Of a stretch of 45,104 nt of DNA, positions 34,081 through 44,996 are shown piece by piece. The translations under genes and the position numbers were made by a program. The notes under the pieces are model-generated. The model did no database searches. It saw only the letters and a list, made by a program, of their open reading frames with translations, and was not told the origin of the DNA. How positions within the stretch are numbered: the first letter of the stretch is position 1; each line of letters begins with the position of its first letter. The stretch is from positions 1-45,104 of the forward strand of contig LVLI01000145.1 in assembly GCA_001687465.1 (NCBI GenBank), in the 5' to 3' direction. The stretch comes from Halocafeteria seosinensis. Taxonomy: Eukaryota > Sar > Bigyra > Bicosoecida.

Positions 34081-37000
34081 CTAGCGACGCCGCCGACTAA
34101 GATAGGAGTGAGCAGCGGTAGCACTAGCTGCGGCTGCTGCTCCTGGCGCCGTCGCCATGTAACTCTGTGGGTCTACCCCGGCTTTCTTGGTCTGTTTCTT
34201 GGTTGCTTTTGAGATCTCAGTTTGGATATCTGTCACCGTTTGCGATCCGACTCTTATGAAGTAGGTCTGGTATTTGCTGTTAATTTTAAAGGGCGTCCCT
34301 ACTTCAACAGAATCTTCTTTGATAGCATGTTTTTGGGTATTCACCGTTTCGGCATCATATCTGCGTATCGTTCTCATTCGCAGCACTTGACAAAAATGCA
34401 ATGTCCGAGAGCTTTATTCTATCGGGACGCTTGCTTACCGTTTCGGCATCGGTGTCCACATCATGCTATTTTGCCTCCGCGTCCAACCGGCTTCATGAGC
34501 AGGTGCAACAGAGCCTTCTTCTAAAGGAGGAGGAGTGTGGCTGTACAACTCTGAAGGCTCCGCTTTGAGAGCTGTAAAGAATGGATGAGCCTGCAGCAAA
34601 ATACACTTCGCTAGGTCGACAGTACTACGTATCCAGTACTCGTCCAAGGTCTGCGTACCATTACATCTGTCATACCATTCTTTGCGCCAAGTCTAGTACC
34701 AGGATTGGGGTCTAAAAGCGAAGAAACCAGGTCCTTAACCTGCGGGTCAATATCTTCTGGCCAAAACACTGAAGACGACGAAGCGAATGTTACGCCTGTT
34801 CCTGAACGAGCTTGTGCAGATTGCTGAGCAGTATTTTTGATAAGCTCGAACATCTCATCTTGTGACTCAGCCCAGAACGGAGGTCGACCAGTGACGCAGA
34901 AGTATACAAGACACCCCAGTGCCCACGCATCCGATGCTATCGACGGGTTTTCTCCCGATAACAATTCAGGGGACATATATGCCGCTGTTCCTTCAATGCG
35001 ATTGTCTCGCTGACTGTACGATGCGGAGCCAGCTTCTACCAGATGCTCTGATGAAGCCGCTTGTGAGTCTTCTGCGTTCGACTGGGGGTCTCCTGAGGCT
35101 GTTGGTTCGTCTTCGGGTCTGGCAGGCCTCAACCGTTTGCTATTAGCTTGTTGCATTTCAGAAAATTTTTCAAGTTGCTCTTTCGAGTACGCGGCCCTCC
35201 AATCACCATCCTTCATGTTAGAGATAATATCACTAACCTGATCAACGAGTTTCGTGGCTGCCGAAGTGATAGGACGCACGCCCCCAAAATCAGTGAGCTT
35301 CGCATGTCCGCTTTGTGTAAGCACCACATTTTCAGGTTTGCAATCGCCGAAGGCAAACCCTTGCTGGTGGACAACATGCAATGCGGCCGTAATTTCTCCG
35401 GCGAGAAACCTCGTAGACTCAAGAGCTAAGGATCCAAGCCTCGTTACATGCCCGTGTAGATCCCCTCTAGATCCGTATTCCAAAACCAAATATGCTCCGT
35501 CTTTATATCTGAACGTTGCAATCAGTCGGGCAATGCTGGGGTGCTTTGCTCGGGATAGAATAGTGACCTCCCTACGGATACTTATTTCGTATCCTAGTTG
35601 CCTTATGCGGGGAGCATCAATAATCTTGACCGCGTACTCCGGCCATTGAGAGGGGCTGAGACCCCTCTGGATTAGTTTGGCGTACGTTACTATACTAAAT
35701 GACCCTTCACCCAACGTGTTGCCGAATACTAGATCGTGAAATCGTAGTTCCGGAATGATAGTTGGGGAAATTTCCATGGAGTCGTATTTCTTCGATAAGA
35801 AGGTAGTTTTGGGGTCAGATGAGTCCGCTGCATGGGGACTAGAATCAGAGCTCCACGAAGAATCCCGGTAAGAGTCTTTATCAGCGGGCGTTATACTACT
35901 TAGGTATTGCTCATACCTTGGCTTAGCGTTTTCTCCCCACTCCTTTGTCAACACTCGATCAAACAGCTGTCCATTTAGTTCCTCGAGAGAATCCAGAACA
36001 TTTCGTGTCATTTTATTCACGGTGAAACTCCAATGAGGAGTTCCTCCTCGCAGCAAACATGGAACAGCTTCAGTTATGAGAACATTGCATAGCTTCACCT
36101 CCTTCCCTCTCACAGATATGGTGGCCGACTCATCGGCCAAAACATTTAAGAGCGTTTTATTGCTAAAAAAGAGAAGAGATCTTTCTGCAATTCGAGAAAA
36201 TTCGGTCGTCATCGTCCGCACGAGTATGGGCAACACGATATGGAAGTCCGAGGCAAATTGACGAGGAGATTTTACCCTCACTGTGTCTTCCATGATTTGC
36301 TCCACCTCGTGGAGCAGCAACACCTGTTTGGGACTGTTCGCACTCTGCTCTCCGGGCCAAGAGTCTACAAGTTGAGTAAGGAAGCGCGGGACGAGATCAG
36401 GAAATTTCCTCAAACTTCTCAAAATGCAAACGCAAAGTGGCTCATGAAGCAGCTGCAGAAGGGGCTGCATGTCGTTAATCATCACGTTACTACCATGAAG
36501 TGGGAGTAGTATAGAACTCAGAAGACCTCTAATTATATCACAGTTGGAATCATCCAGACTGATGCCTTCGATTATTTTCCCAAGCACACGTAGGGAAGCT
36601 GAAATATTCTCCGCCAAACTCTGTAGCAGGTGTTGTTTCCATGGGGCGCCCACAGGCTGGGCTGACGGAAAGTTGTGCTCAACGCTATTTTCTGCTGCCA
36701 ATAGACCCGTCGAAAGGGCGGACCTGATAGCTCTTCGCAGTTGCGGGAATTGTGCATACATCCAATGAAGTATGTTTTCCAGGAGTGCTCGTTGTTGTGG
36801 CGTATGGACCATGAAGAGTAATGTCTCCACGAATTGGAACGGCATGACGTCACCGAAAACATGTTGCGCTATGTCAGAGGAATATTCCGGATACTTCCCA
36901 ATCTGGTAGAAAATACTCAGGATCTGCTCAGCATCATCTGTTGGAGTCGTCTCTTTGGAAGATCCTTTGCTTCCTGGAGCTGACGTACCAGCAGCTCCTG

Positions 37001-37484
37001 GAACCACTGTCGTATATTGTCTGCTCTTGTCGTTGGAGACCGAGCCTTTCGAGGAACTTCCGCTAGTCTGAGCGAACGCTGAAACTGCCGCTTCGGAAAT
37101 CAATTCCAGTGCTCTAATCAACAAATCGCGGTGGGTTTGGTAGAATTCCTCGTCCCAATACGCGCTACCATCTCGTATTTCCTGTCTCTGTATTATCGAT
37201 TTCCTGAGCTCCTGTACATTGGAAGAGATGGAGGATTCCGCCTCTGTGTCTTGATTGTGCGTCTGTGCCTCTCCGTGGCCAATAACATCCTTCATTTGCC
37301 TCAAACATCGCCTATAAATTTCCAATTCCTCATTTTCTTCCGCTCCTCCTTGTCCATTGGATGCTCCGAGAACACTGCCGGAAGACGACGACATGTCGTT
37401 ATGATTGAGCTTCCAACCTGACTGACTCAACGCACGAAAATCGTCTTGACAAGCCATAGAAAGCATGAAATTGAATCGACCCAT
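34081..37484 (-). CDS. Fusion: PP2A B56-type regulatory domain + PDK1-like AGC kinase
   Basis: Three exons (34659-37484, 34439-34590, 34081-34360) give 1085 residues. Roughly residues 185-530 are a B56 (PPP2R5) HEAT-like domain: RALLENILHWMYAQFPQLRR, LGKIIEGISL, LLPLHGS, FPDLVPRFLTQLVDSWPG, ERSLLFFSNKTLLNVL and HWSF. Residues ~590-960 are a kinase closest to PDK1: LGEGSFSIV loop, AVKII lysine, RREVTIL Glu, DFG, GTAAYMSPE, ASDAWALGCLVYF, and RLGAKNGMTDVM|AHPFF across the first intron. B56 and most of the kinase lie in one uninterrupted exon, so the fusion does not depend on splicing. The catalytic loop reads GFAFGDCKPEN, so the HRD His and Arg are Phe and Gly, while the catalytic Asp and Lys remain. 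The DFG-to-APE segment is about 95 residues. No PH domain is recognisable. The first exon has several in-frame ATGs; 37484 is the first. Confidence 0.88.
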
Positions 37485-37827
37485 CAAACTCAAGTGTGCG
37501 AAATGATTGTCGCCTCTGGGAGAAGAAAAACTAGCAGGTTTATATATATGTATAGAATGGATTTTCAAGGTGTTTGAGGTACCTTGATGACACGAGCGTA
37601 AATCATTTTTCTCGGCTAAGACTGCATTTCTCTTGCTAGCGTACGCCGTTGTAGAGAATTAAACCCGAGACAAAATGTGTAAGTGAACGATTTCTTTGTC
37701 TCCTTTTCCCGTATCTTAATATCATGCTATACAAGGTCTTTCCCTTGCTTTTTTTCCCACTCCAAGGTCCTCATACTGCATGCAAGGCTTAAATGTATGC
37801 TATGCCTCGTTTGTGTGTGGTGCAGCA
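37485..37827. promoter_or_regulatory. Divergent promoter region, fusion kinase / sorting nexin
   Basis: These 343 bp separate two divergent start codons. The stretch TTTATATATATG on the minus strand (about 37538-37549) is TATA-like and oriented toward the kinase gene. On the plus side the ATG at 37828 is preceded by TGTGGTGCAGCA, which could be a splice acceptor for a leader intron. The in-frame ATG at 37780 is an alternative sorting nexin start. Confidence 0.4.
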
Positions 37828-39330
37828 ATGGACGAAGAAGGCGCCTCGAGCTCCTCCAAGGGTGCGGGGAATCCTCAGTTCTGGGAGTCCGAGCGCGCCT
37901 GGCAGGACCAGGTGTTGAAGGAGCACTTCGAACTCAGTGTTTCCGATCCGCAGACCAAGTCTCAGACGTTCGGCAAATCGTACACGACCTACAAGATTGT
38001 CCTGGAACGGGATGCAGGCGTCTCGGAATTGCGTCGGCGCTTTAGCGATTTTGATTGGTTGCGGCAGATCCTTCGATATCGATTCCATGGTATTGCGGTT
38101 CCATGCTTGCCCCCAAAGAAAATTGTTGGAAATCAGAACAATACATTCATTGAGGAGCGTCGCCAAGGACTGGAAAAGTGGCTTAGAGAAATTGCTGGAA
38201 ACCCATACCTTCGCAAAGATTCGACATTTTACATGTTCTTGACCACCCCAGATGCCACCGAATTCGAACAAGCGAAAAAGGCTGCTGATAATGGTGCAGG
38301 TGCTGATCCAAACGAAAACAAAGGTTTAGCTCGTTGGTTTGGTGTACTTCAGAAGTATCCACTCCCTCAGGAATACACTGCAGCGGTTGACGAAGTCGAG
38401 CGTGAGTGTAATTCGTCCAAAGAAATTCTCGAGCGAGCTGTCAGAGCGTGCAATGATTATTTCAAGGCCGCCCAGAGTCTTAATGACGCGCTGACAAATA
38501 TGCGCGAGACGTTTGAAATGTGGAGATCGTCTTCTGAGAGTTCATCGTCCCCAGTCCCGGCAGCGGCCACTGCTACTGGAGAATTGACCGAAGTGCTCTC
38601 TAATACGGAGAAGGCATTTTCTGAGGCCGCTGACCTCGCCGGATTCTCTCCTAACGAGATAAAAATGTTCCTGATGACGTCGTTTAACAATGAGCTTCGT
38701 AGAGTGAATGCAATGCGAGATTTACTAGATTTGCTCAAGTCAGCTCGTAGTGCTTATGAAGACGCTTTCGGAAAAGTCGATAGCTTGAAGTTTAAGGAAA
38801 AGCAGCTACGTAGTAAAGGAAAGATGGAGCAAGCTGATGCTTTGTCACCAAAGATTGCGGAAGCAGAAGAGATGAGAAAGAAGGCGAAGGATCGAGTGGA
38901 GGACATTACTAAAGGAATCCTAAATGTGGAGGCAGCGAAAGTTTGCCGGGCACGTGTCCAGAATCTGACTTCTACGTTCGGTCAATTCGCTGCTTTGAAT
39001 ATGGCCTCAGGAGAACGCACGCAAACCTTGTGGCAGACGTTGATGAGCGATCTACAACTTGATTCGGAAGCCATGGTTGCTCGTGCCCAGAGTACGCTTA
39101 CCGGCGACGGACTGTCTGAGACCGATGGAGGACTTCCCGGACCACCGTCCGGAACGTCCTCAGGCGGGGCTGCTGCCAGCAGCAGTACCAAACGCGACTC
39201 AGATGGTAGCGAGGAAGCTTCGGCGCCTACATTTACTGGCACATCATATTCTGGTCAGCAATCTGCGAAGGGCGCTGACGACAATGATGACGATGAAGGT
39301 GAAGATTCCCACCAGGCTGCGTTCGATTAG
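37828..39330 (+). CDS. PX-BAR sorting nexin
   Basis: A single uninterrupted coding exon of 500 residues, unusual among the multi-exon neighbours. A PX domain fills about residues 30-145: FGKSYTTYKIVLER, RRRFSDFDWLRQIL with the phosphoinositide-contact Arg, CLPPKK, then the second basic patch RRQGLEKWLREIAGNPYLR and FYMFLT. PX domains of this form bind PI3P on early endosomes. A ~220-residue helical region follows (EVERECNSSKEILERAVRACNDYFKAAQ to NVEAAKVCRARVQNLTSTFG) with the length and heptad character of a sorting-nexin BAR domain, which senses or makes curved membrane. The C-terminal ~80 residues are Ser/Gly-rich and end in an acidic tail (DDNDDDEGEDSHQ). The subtype, whether a retromer-type SNX1/2/5/6 or another, cannot be decided. 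Confidence 0.88.
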   Translation: MDEEGASSSSKGAGNPQFWESERAWQDQVLKEHFELSVSDPQTKSQTFGKSYTTYKIVLERDAGVSELRRRFSDFDWLRQILRYRFHGIAVPCLPPKKIVGNQNNTFIEERRQGLEKWLREIAGNPYLRKDSTFYMFLTTPDATEFEQAKKAADNGAGADPNENKGLARWFGVLQKYPLPQEYTAAVDEVERECNSSKEILERAVRACNDYFKAAQSLNDALTNMRETFEMWRSSSESSSSPVPAAATATGELTEVLSNTEKAFSEAADLAGFSPNEIKMFLMTSFNNELRRVNAMRDLLDLLKSARSAYEDAFGKVDSLKFKEKQLRSKGKMEQADALSPKIAEAEEMRKKAKDRVEDITKGILNVEAAKVCRARVQNLTSTFGQFAALNMASGERTQTLWQTLMSDLQLDSEAMVARAQSTLTGDGLSETDGGLPGPPSGTSSGGAAASSSTKRDSDGSEEASAPTFTGTSYSGQQSAKGADDNDDDEGEDSHQAAFD

Positions 39331-39420
39331 GGACCAGCGTCCGGTGAGTCATTGAGCACCTATAGGCTACTAAATGGCATGAAGGTTTCGTTTTCCCAGA
39401 TTCCTTTTAGGCTTGTTCCG

Positions 39421-39473
39421 AATAAAACAGAAAGAAAACTACACGTACATCCTATATACGTAGCTTGTTTATT
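39421..39473. terminator. Two opposed poly(A) signals of convergent genes
   Basis: AATAAA at 39421-39426 (plus, 91 bp past the sorting nexin stop) and AATAAA on the minus strand at 39468-39473 (15 bp past the cereblon stop) lie 41 bp apart. If both are used, the two transcripts overlap at their 3' ends. Confidence 0.55.
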
Positions 39474-39487
39474 ATGTTGACAACACA

Positions 39488-42039
39488 TCATCTTCGACGA
39501 CGCCTTGTGGCCTGCCTAAGTATCGCATTACGAATGTCTGTAATCGGGGAGCGCGTACTTCGTGGATCCATTATTGTAAGTTCATTGTTGACGTTGTCCG
39601 TAGCAATTTCGGCCGGACTTGTTCCTTCGGCAGACGCCTGTTGATTAACTAAAGCGGAGCGCCTGAGCCCGTAGAAGGAGTACGGTAGTGTCGATTCTCC
39701 CGGGACACTGACAGAGTACCTTCCCAGTCGCACGGAACTATCTACATTTGCTTCGGGAGATCTGAAAGCATCATCAGAGCCTCCATGGGCAAGCTGCACT
39801 AGATCCTTGATCTTGGTGCTGTCAAACGAGGAGATCGGAACGGTTCCTTCTGGAAGATTAGAGGGCAACCGCATTCTCCCGTCTTCGTCAAAAATTGCCG
39901 TGTATACTTGCTCAATTTTCTCCAATGAGATATCTTTTGATAAGTCCAATTCATACCTGAGTTCCTTCTCGCACTGCTGTAGTTCTGAGTCCAGTGAAGG
40001 AGGCGTCCTTTCTACTTCCGCGGCTACGGGGGAGGTGCTGCCTTCTACCGTCCGTGAAGCTTCTACTGAATTCGACCGGTTCGGAGATCTACCGCGTTGA
40101 GTGGGACGTCTATATTTCCTCTGTCGAAGTTTCTTTAGATACTGTATGAGCCGTGCGATGTAACTGGTGCGCTGAGTAAGATCTGCCCAGTCAAACCGCC
40201 ATCCCAAATGGGCGCCGCAGCGGCTACAGCTCAGGATTGTCCACGCATATCCGGGAAACCAGCTATGCTCTTCCGTAGGCGGAGAAACCTTACTAACCAT
40301 TTGGCAGAATCGCGTGGTCATGACTTGATGCACAATACCATGGGCATTGACAAACGTTCCCATTGCCCCTTCTTTCGGGAAATGGAAAATATGTTGGCGG
40401 GCTGCGCTATATCATCAAGAATCATTTCGGCGTGGGCATTAGCAGTTGGCCAATAGTTACTTACTTGTGATTGGAGCCTTGCAATCAGCGCACACAAGCG
40501 TATTTAGTTGGCGGAGTAGCTTTACACTCTCTTTCAATCGGGGAACTACCCCTCGTTGAGAAAGAAGCTGCTGTCGAACAGTTGTGGACACTGGCATACT
40601 AGACGCAATCCAGTAGGAAAACCGGTTAAAGTCAAGTTGTCCTCTGTTGATTAGACAGTGTAGTCTTGCAGCAACAGATTGGGGTTGCTGGGGTTCTTCG
40701 AAGTCAGTGCTGCATGGTTCTGGGGGTGACACTTCCGTCCCAGATTGCGCTATACGAACTGTCCGTCCTCTATCCTGGACGTTTTCTCTGAATACAGGAC
40801 CACTTCGGCTACTTTGGAGCTCGTGCCCCTGAAAAGTATTTACCCCATCGACTTCAATTCCTTTCGTGCTTTCCGGTAGGAAGTCTTCCATTTTATCAAT
40901 GGCAAGCTTGGCCAGCCGGACAGGATCATAAAGTCTTTCGAACCAGATCCCATCGACGAAAGTAATCATTGACCGTCCGAAGTATGGGTTGCCATAACCA
41001 AACTCTTTCCAAAGGTTTCGGGGATTCAAAGTCCATGGGAACGTGCTACTGTTACCTGTTGGTTCCTCGAGCACCTCAACATCCGCAAACACTCCTCTGC
41101 AGATTGGCACTCATGACTGGCTAATATAACAAAGTGCACTATGATTGTGGACTTACAAGTCGGACCTCTGTGTGCAATTCAACAGCGTGAAGCGCCGCAC
41201 TCCGTAGCACAGACATCGAAGGCAACCTTCAGCGTCTCTACTAAAGGATCTAACTTCCACAAGTGTTCTGAGGCAATGTAGTGGTTAAAATTAAAAATAC
41301 GCGAAAAACATAAGCATAGATAAATCCTTGTTCAAGTTACTTACCCAACGGTTGCAATCTGTCCGTAAACCATTGAACTAACACCCAGCAACACAGCATG
41401 ATGCATCCCCGCCTGAATAGTCTCTATGACTGATGGTTGATTTACTATAAGAGGGACATGGTCGCCTGGGAAGACGACAGTGGAGTACAAAGGGGATATG
41501 GGGATTGCCTTTAACGTTGTACCAGCGCTGAGGGTATCTAATCGGGCGGCGTCTCGGGCTCCTTCACCAGCTCCTTGAGATTCCCAGAGGTACGAGTGAT
41601 TAGACGGTCGCTGAATGGTGTCGCCTCTTCTCACTTGCTCGGCATCGATTGTCGGTGGTTCTGGCCGTTCCAGACGCTCCTCCTCATCAGACGAAGAAAT
41701 ATCACTCTCCGTTGAAGAATCAGTTCGGCCGACTGGCATAGCAAGAATAGGCTCTGGCATGTCTCGTTCCCTAGCTGATATGTATGCAGCTGGCTCGCCG
41801 GCCATATTTTGGTCGTTGTGCAAGTCATCCCCATCGTCGTTCCCTCGATGTTGGTTCCTCTGTGAACGAAGCTCGCTAGTTTCCTCTTCTTCTTCTTCTT
41901 CTTCCTCCTCCTCCTCCTCCTGCTCATTGTTGTGGTCATCATGCACATGATTTTCTTCCCTGCGTCCCTGTCCCCGCAAAAAATGAAGAAAACCACGTAA
42001 ACCTGTCCGCCAAGGTTCGTTGCATTGGTTGGAACTCAT
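39488..42039 (-). CDS. CRBN: Cereblon (CRL4 substrate receptor; LON + CULT domains)
   Basis: Four exons (41345-42039, 41157-41267, 40465-41096, 39488-40401) give 783 residues. Cereblon binds DDB1-CUL4 and presents substrates for ubiquitination. The N-terminus is acidic and disordered, with an uninterrupted Glu tract. The LON-like domain begins at ISPLYSTVVFPGDHVPLIV and continues through YGQIATVGTLVEVRSFSRD into LLNCTQRSDLGVFADVEVLE. The DDB1-contact helical region follows (FSYWIASSMPVSTTVRQQLL). The CULT domain has zinc cysteines in CADC and CSRC, and the drug-pocket tryptophans in HSWFPGYAW and GWRF. The human counterpart is 442 residues. The extra length comes from the acidic N-terminus, a Ser/Glu insert between the LON and helical parts, and a ~200-residue C-terminal tail rich in Ser, Pro and Arg. 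All splice phases close. Confidence 0.94.
41881..41924. repeat. (CTT/CCT)n trinucleotide tract encoding poly-Glu in cereblon
   Basis: An uninterrupted run of CTT/CCT triplets codes for a Glu tract on the minus strand, near residue 40 of cereblon. Triplet tracts like this change length easily, so the Glu count may vary between strains. Confidence 0.85.
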
Positions 42040-42702
42040 TTTCGTTTATTAGTTACGACCAGCGCCAAAGTGGAGCGCCACGACGAAAGACATGTACGCA
42101 TTGACAGAGCAGCGATTCAAACCCCAAAGTGACCTCAATATCCTCTGGAAAGGGTGCATTATACCTCGAGTTTCCAATTTGCTCGTCGAATAATTGAAGT
42201 TGAAGAAGGATTGGGCCAAACTTCAAGTATCCAGTTTTCGGAAGCTCATTTCAAAAAAATGAGTCATTTGTGGCCGTTGCCGTCGCCAGAAAACATGAAT
42301 TACCAGGCCAGGGGGACCACAGACCCTCCGTTCTGCATATCAACATTCATAACGATGGAGGCGTAATTGACTGGCTTAACGCAGTTAAGACTCTGGCTTT
42401 GACCGACTTCCTCCGGATGTTCAAGTGGTCAGGCGCGCAAATCACCAGCACACCTATCTCAACATTGAGCGAGAGGGAAAGGTTACCTTGAAAGTTACCT
42501 GCGTGAGAATTGGGCTACTGATTGAAGCATTCAAAGTCGTACGACATTGAAGGATTCAAATGGATTCTAGTCCATCCGAGTTCTTGACTGTGCTGACGTC
42601 AGCGAGGCCTGGTGAATTCTACAATTGTATCAACCATCCCAGACATACCATGCATTCTTATTGTATTGGAAGTGGAAGGGCAGTCATCATTTACAGTTAC
42701 TC

Positions 42703-44291
42703 TTACTTTACTTTGCCACTGTAGAGCGTTTTTTCTTCGGCTTTCAATCTCTTATTTGCTTTGAAGCATCGCAATGACTGATGAAAGTTCATCATGGAAC
42801 TGCGAACACGGATACCGCTGACGTAGCCATTCGAGATGTAGATCGGCGATTTGACTGCGCTTTCACAACTGGGGCCGCAAGTTGCTGGTATGAACGGAGC
42901 CTCAATGGCTTGTGACGGGTATACGCAGCCATTTTTCATACTGCAAGGTGCACCCTGCTCGGGTTCCGTAAGGCGTTAGTATCCTACTGACCTGGAGCAC
43001 TATTAGCCCTGAAGTGTGTCTTAGTATTGCTCTTACCGGAAGAAGTGTAGACTACGGTACATGCTACGTTAAAGCTGACGTCATAGTGAAAGGACAAACA
43101 GTAAAATCCGTGTGTGACAACATTAAATAACAAGGTCCGAAAACAGCAAGTAGCTCAAAACCTCATACCTCCAGGTTGCCAAATGATAGTGGGATGACCT
43201 GCGTACTAAGTACTTGGGGTGTTGTTGACAAGTTGACGTGACCACGTCAGACAGGTATGTATGGCTTAAACAGTCGTCCGTAAGTGTATCGCAACAGAAC
43301 AGAGCAAGCAACTCGAAAACAGCAAGTATCTGCAGCATGTGATACGTAGCTGGACAGGTTTTGTCGTGCGGATGTCTCGATATGCCGTAGTGTGTGGTTC
43401 TTTTCCGAGATCTTGGGATTCGGGAGTGCGAGACCCGCGGTACCGCCACTGACGATCCTACACGAGTACTGATTCAACCGGAAGTTACGATCATCTTTTA
43501 GTTTCGTGTTTGGTTTTAAGAAGACAATGCTTTCGTGTGCATTTAACCGCGGTTCAAGTATCGTCCCAGCCACGTAGAGTTCAACAACGTTGACGCTGCC
43601 CGTGTATCGTGCGCTTCCTCTTGCAACACGTCCACCCACCTGGCTGGTGCGCAAGCTCAGGAGGTAGGTAGTGGCACCACTGCTCGGCAATGGACGTCCG
43701 ACGAACCATTTCCCTGAAGAACTGTAAGACTGAACTTAAAGCACTCGCATACTGTATCCCCGCTTCAGTGGCTCAAGCAGATCTGAAGGATTAGTGAACA
43801 CCTCGTCTATGATGTCATGCTTACAGCACTCGCCAGTACCGGACCAAGTGCCCTCTCCGAGCATGCGGACGGTGATAATCAATGTTGTGCGCTCCCTCCA
43901 TCTGGTACAATTGTATTGCTGTGAATGGATATACAATACGTCCATGACAACCCGTGTCGAGTCGACTCGGCAGAATGGAATGCGACCTTAGCGACGCTGA
44001 GCCCATGGTGGACGTCGGCTCCTGGACGCATCCGGAAGGCTCGACTTAGCGTTGGAGTGACTTCAGGGAGTCACCCGATGGGAATGACAGGGTTGCACCG
44101 CCGTCAGTCCTTAGCTTGTGTTCGAAACAAATCGAAGTGTTCGCTTCACAAGAGGGGAAGCAGTTCCAAGAACAAAAAGGCGACAAAGTTACGACCAGTA
44201 AGCTGTGATCGATTATTATTGCGATTTCCTGCAAGATGCGCAGTATTTCAGAATCGCTAAAGATGTAGGAGTGGTAGTTCTCGATCATCAA
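42703..44291 (-). other. Possible unresolved minus-strand gene or pseudogene
   Basis: Several minus-strand segments read as protein-like but do not join into a clean model. One ends at a stop at 42703 (GAPCSMKNGCVYPSQAIEA... with a Lys-rich tail) and is preceded by GAGCAG, a TACTAAC branch-point match and a GTAAGA donor further up. Another spans about 43247-43735 (YTGSVNVVELYVAGTILEP). A third at 43739-43968 (RVVMDVLYIHSQQYN) is in the same frame, separated from it by one in-frame TAA at 43736-43738. A fourth ends near 44080 (DGGATLSFPS). All are Cys-containing and beta-strand-like. I recognise no family. A 15-bp direct repeat (CGAAAACAGCAAGTA at 43138 and 43314) lies within. It may be a gene with introns I misplaced, or a decaying copy. 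Confidence 0.3.
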
Positions 44292-44996
44292 TTGATGGGA
44301 ACTGGAAGCACTCCTATAGCCATGCAGAGTAGCGCTATACTCTTTGGTGGCAGAAGCTCGTAGGAGCTACTGCGAGCCAGTGTGTGTGAGTTAAGAAAAC
44401 ATACACAGAGGCGACAGTGGGTAAGGAGGAGCAGAGGATCGAAAGTTCTCTCTTCTTCACTTCTACGAGCAAGTCAGACGAAAGTCTAAAGTGTAAGCCT
44501 GCACTCCCCCGAATTGGGTGGAGCAGGCTAAGTGGGTATGGTTTGTACTGCTTATCCTGTGAGATATTGCATACACCGACACACACAAGTAGCAGCGGCC
44601 TGGGCGAGTGTTACCCCTCGTTCTGCAACTGAACGAGTGTTGGGTTCATTTGCGCCAACCCTGCTTCGAAGATTGCCTATGATTGTTAAACTGTCGATTC
44701 GGTTTCTAACGAAATCTTCGTGAGTTAACAGTCTTTGCAATCTCCGGGGAATGTTGCAAGAAGGCTACAGGAAATGAAGTTGGTCAAAAGCCATTCTTTT
44801 GACTTCTTCAGAAAGGTTCAATCTGCCTTGGTCTTCTATCGTATGTACTGTATCGAAAATCCCTCGATTCTCGATGAGACATCCTCTCACATTCTCTGTG
44901 TGAGTGTGGTGTATCGTATGCCAGGTTATGCTGTTGACTTGGGAAAAGCATTCTCCCTGGGGACACAGATAGACTTGGTATGCGATGTACGATAGA
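44292..44996 (+). other. rDNA upstream region / probable 5' external transcribed spacer
   Basis: This stretch leads into the 18S gene and has no supported protein-coding frame. Two hairpins occur near the rRNA end: GAAGTTGGTCAAAAG (44776-44790) against CTTTTGACTTCTTC (44796-44809), and TCACA(TTCTC)TGTGTGA around 44888-44904. Such stems are common in external transcribed spacers. The RNA polymerase I start site cannot be located from sequence alone. Confidence 0.5.

Noticed and set aside
34651-34675. 25-bp intron in the kinase gene
   Set aside because: It is too short and in the wrong phase. The 68-bp intron at 34591-34658 restores the conserved RLG...AHPFF region.
42040-44996. tRNA or 5S rRNA genes near the rDNA
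   Set aside because: I looked for GGTTCRANNCC B-boxes and 5S control-region motifs and found only partial matches without a cloverleaf.
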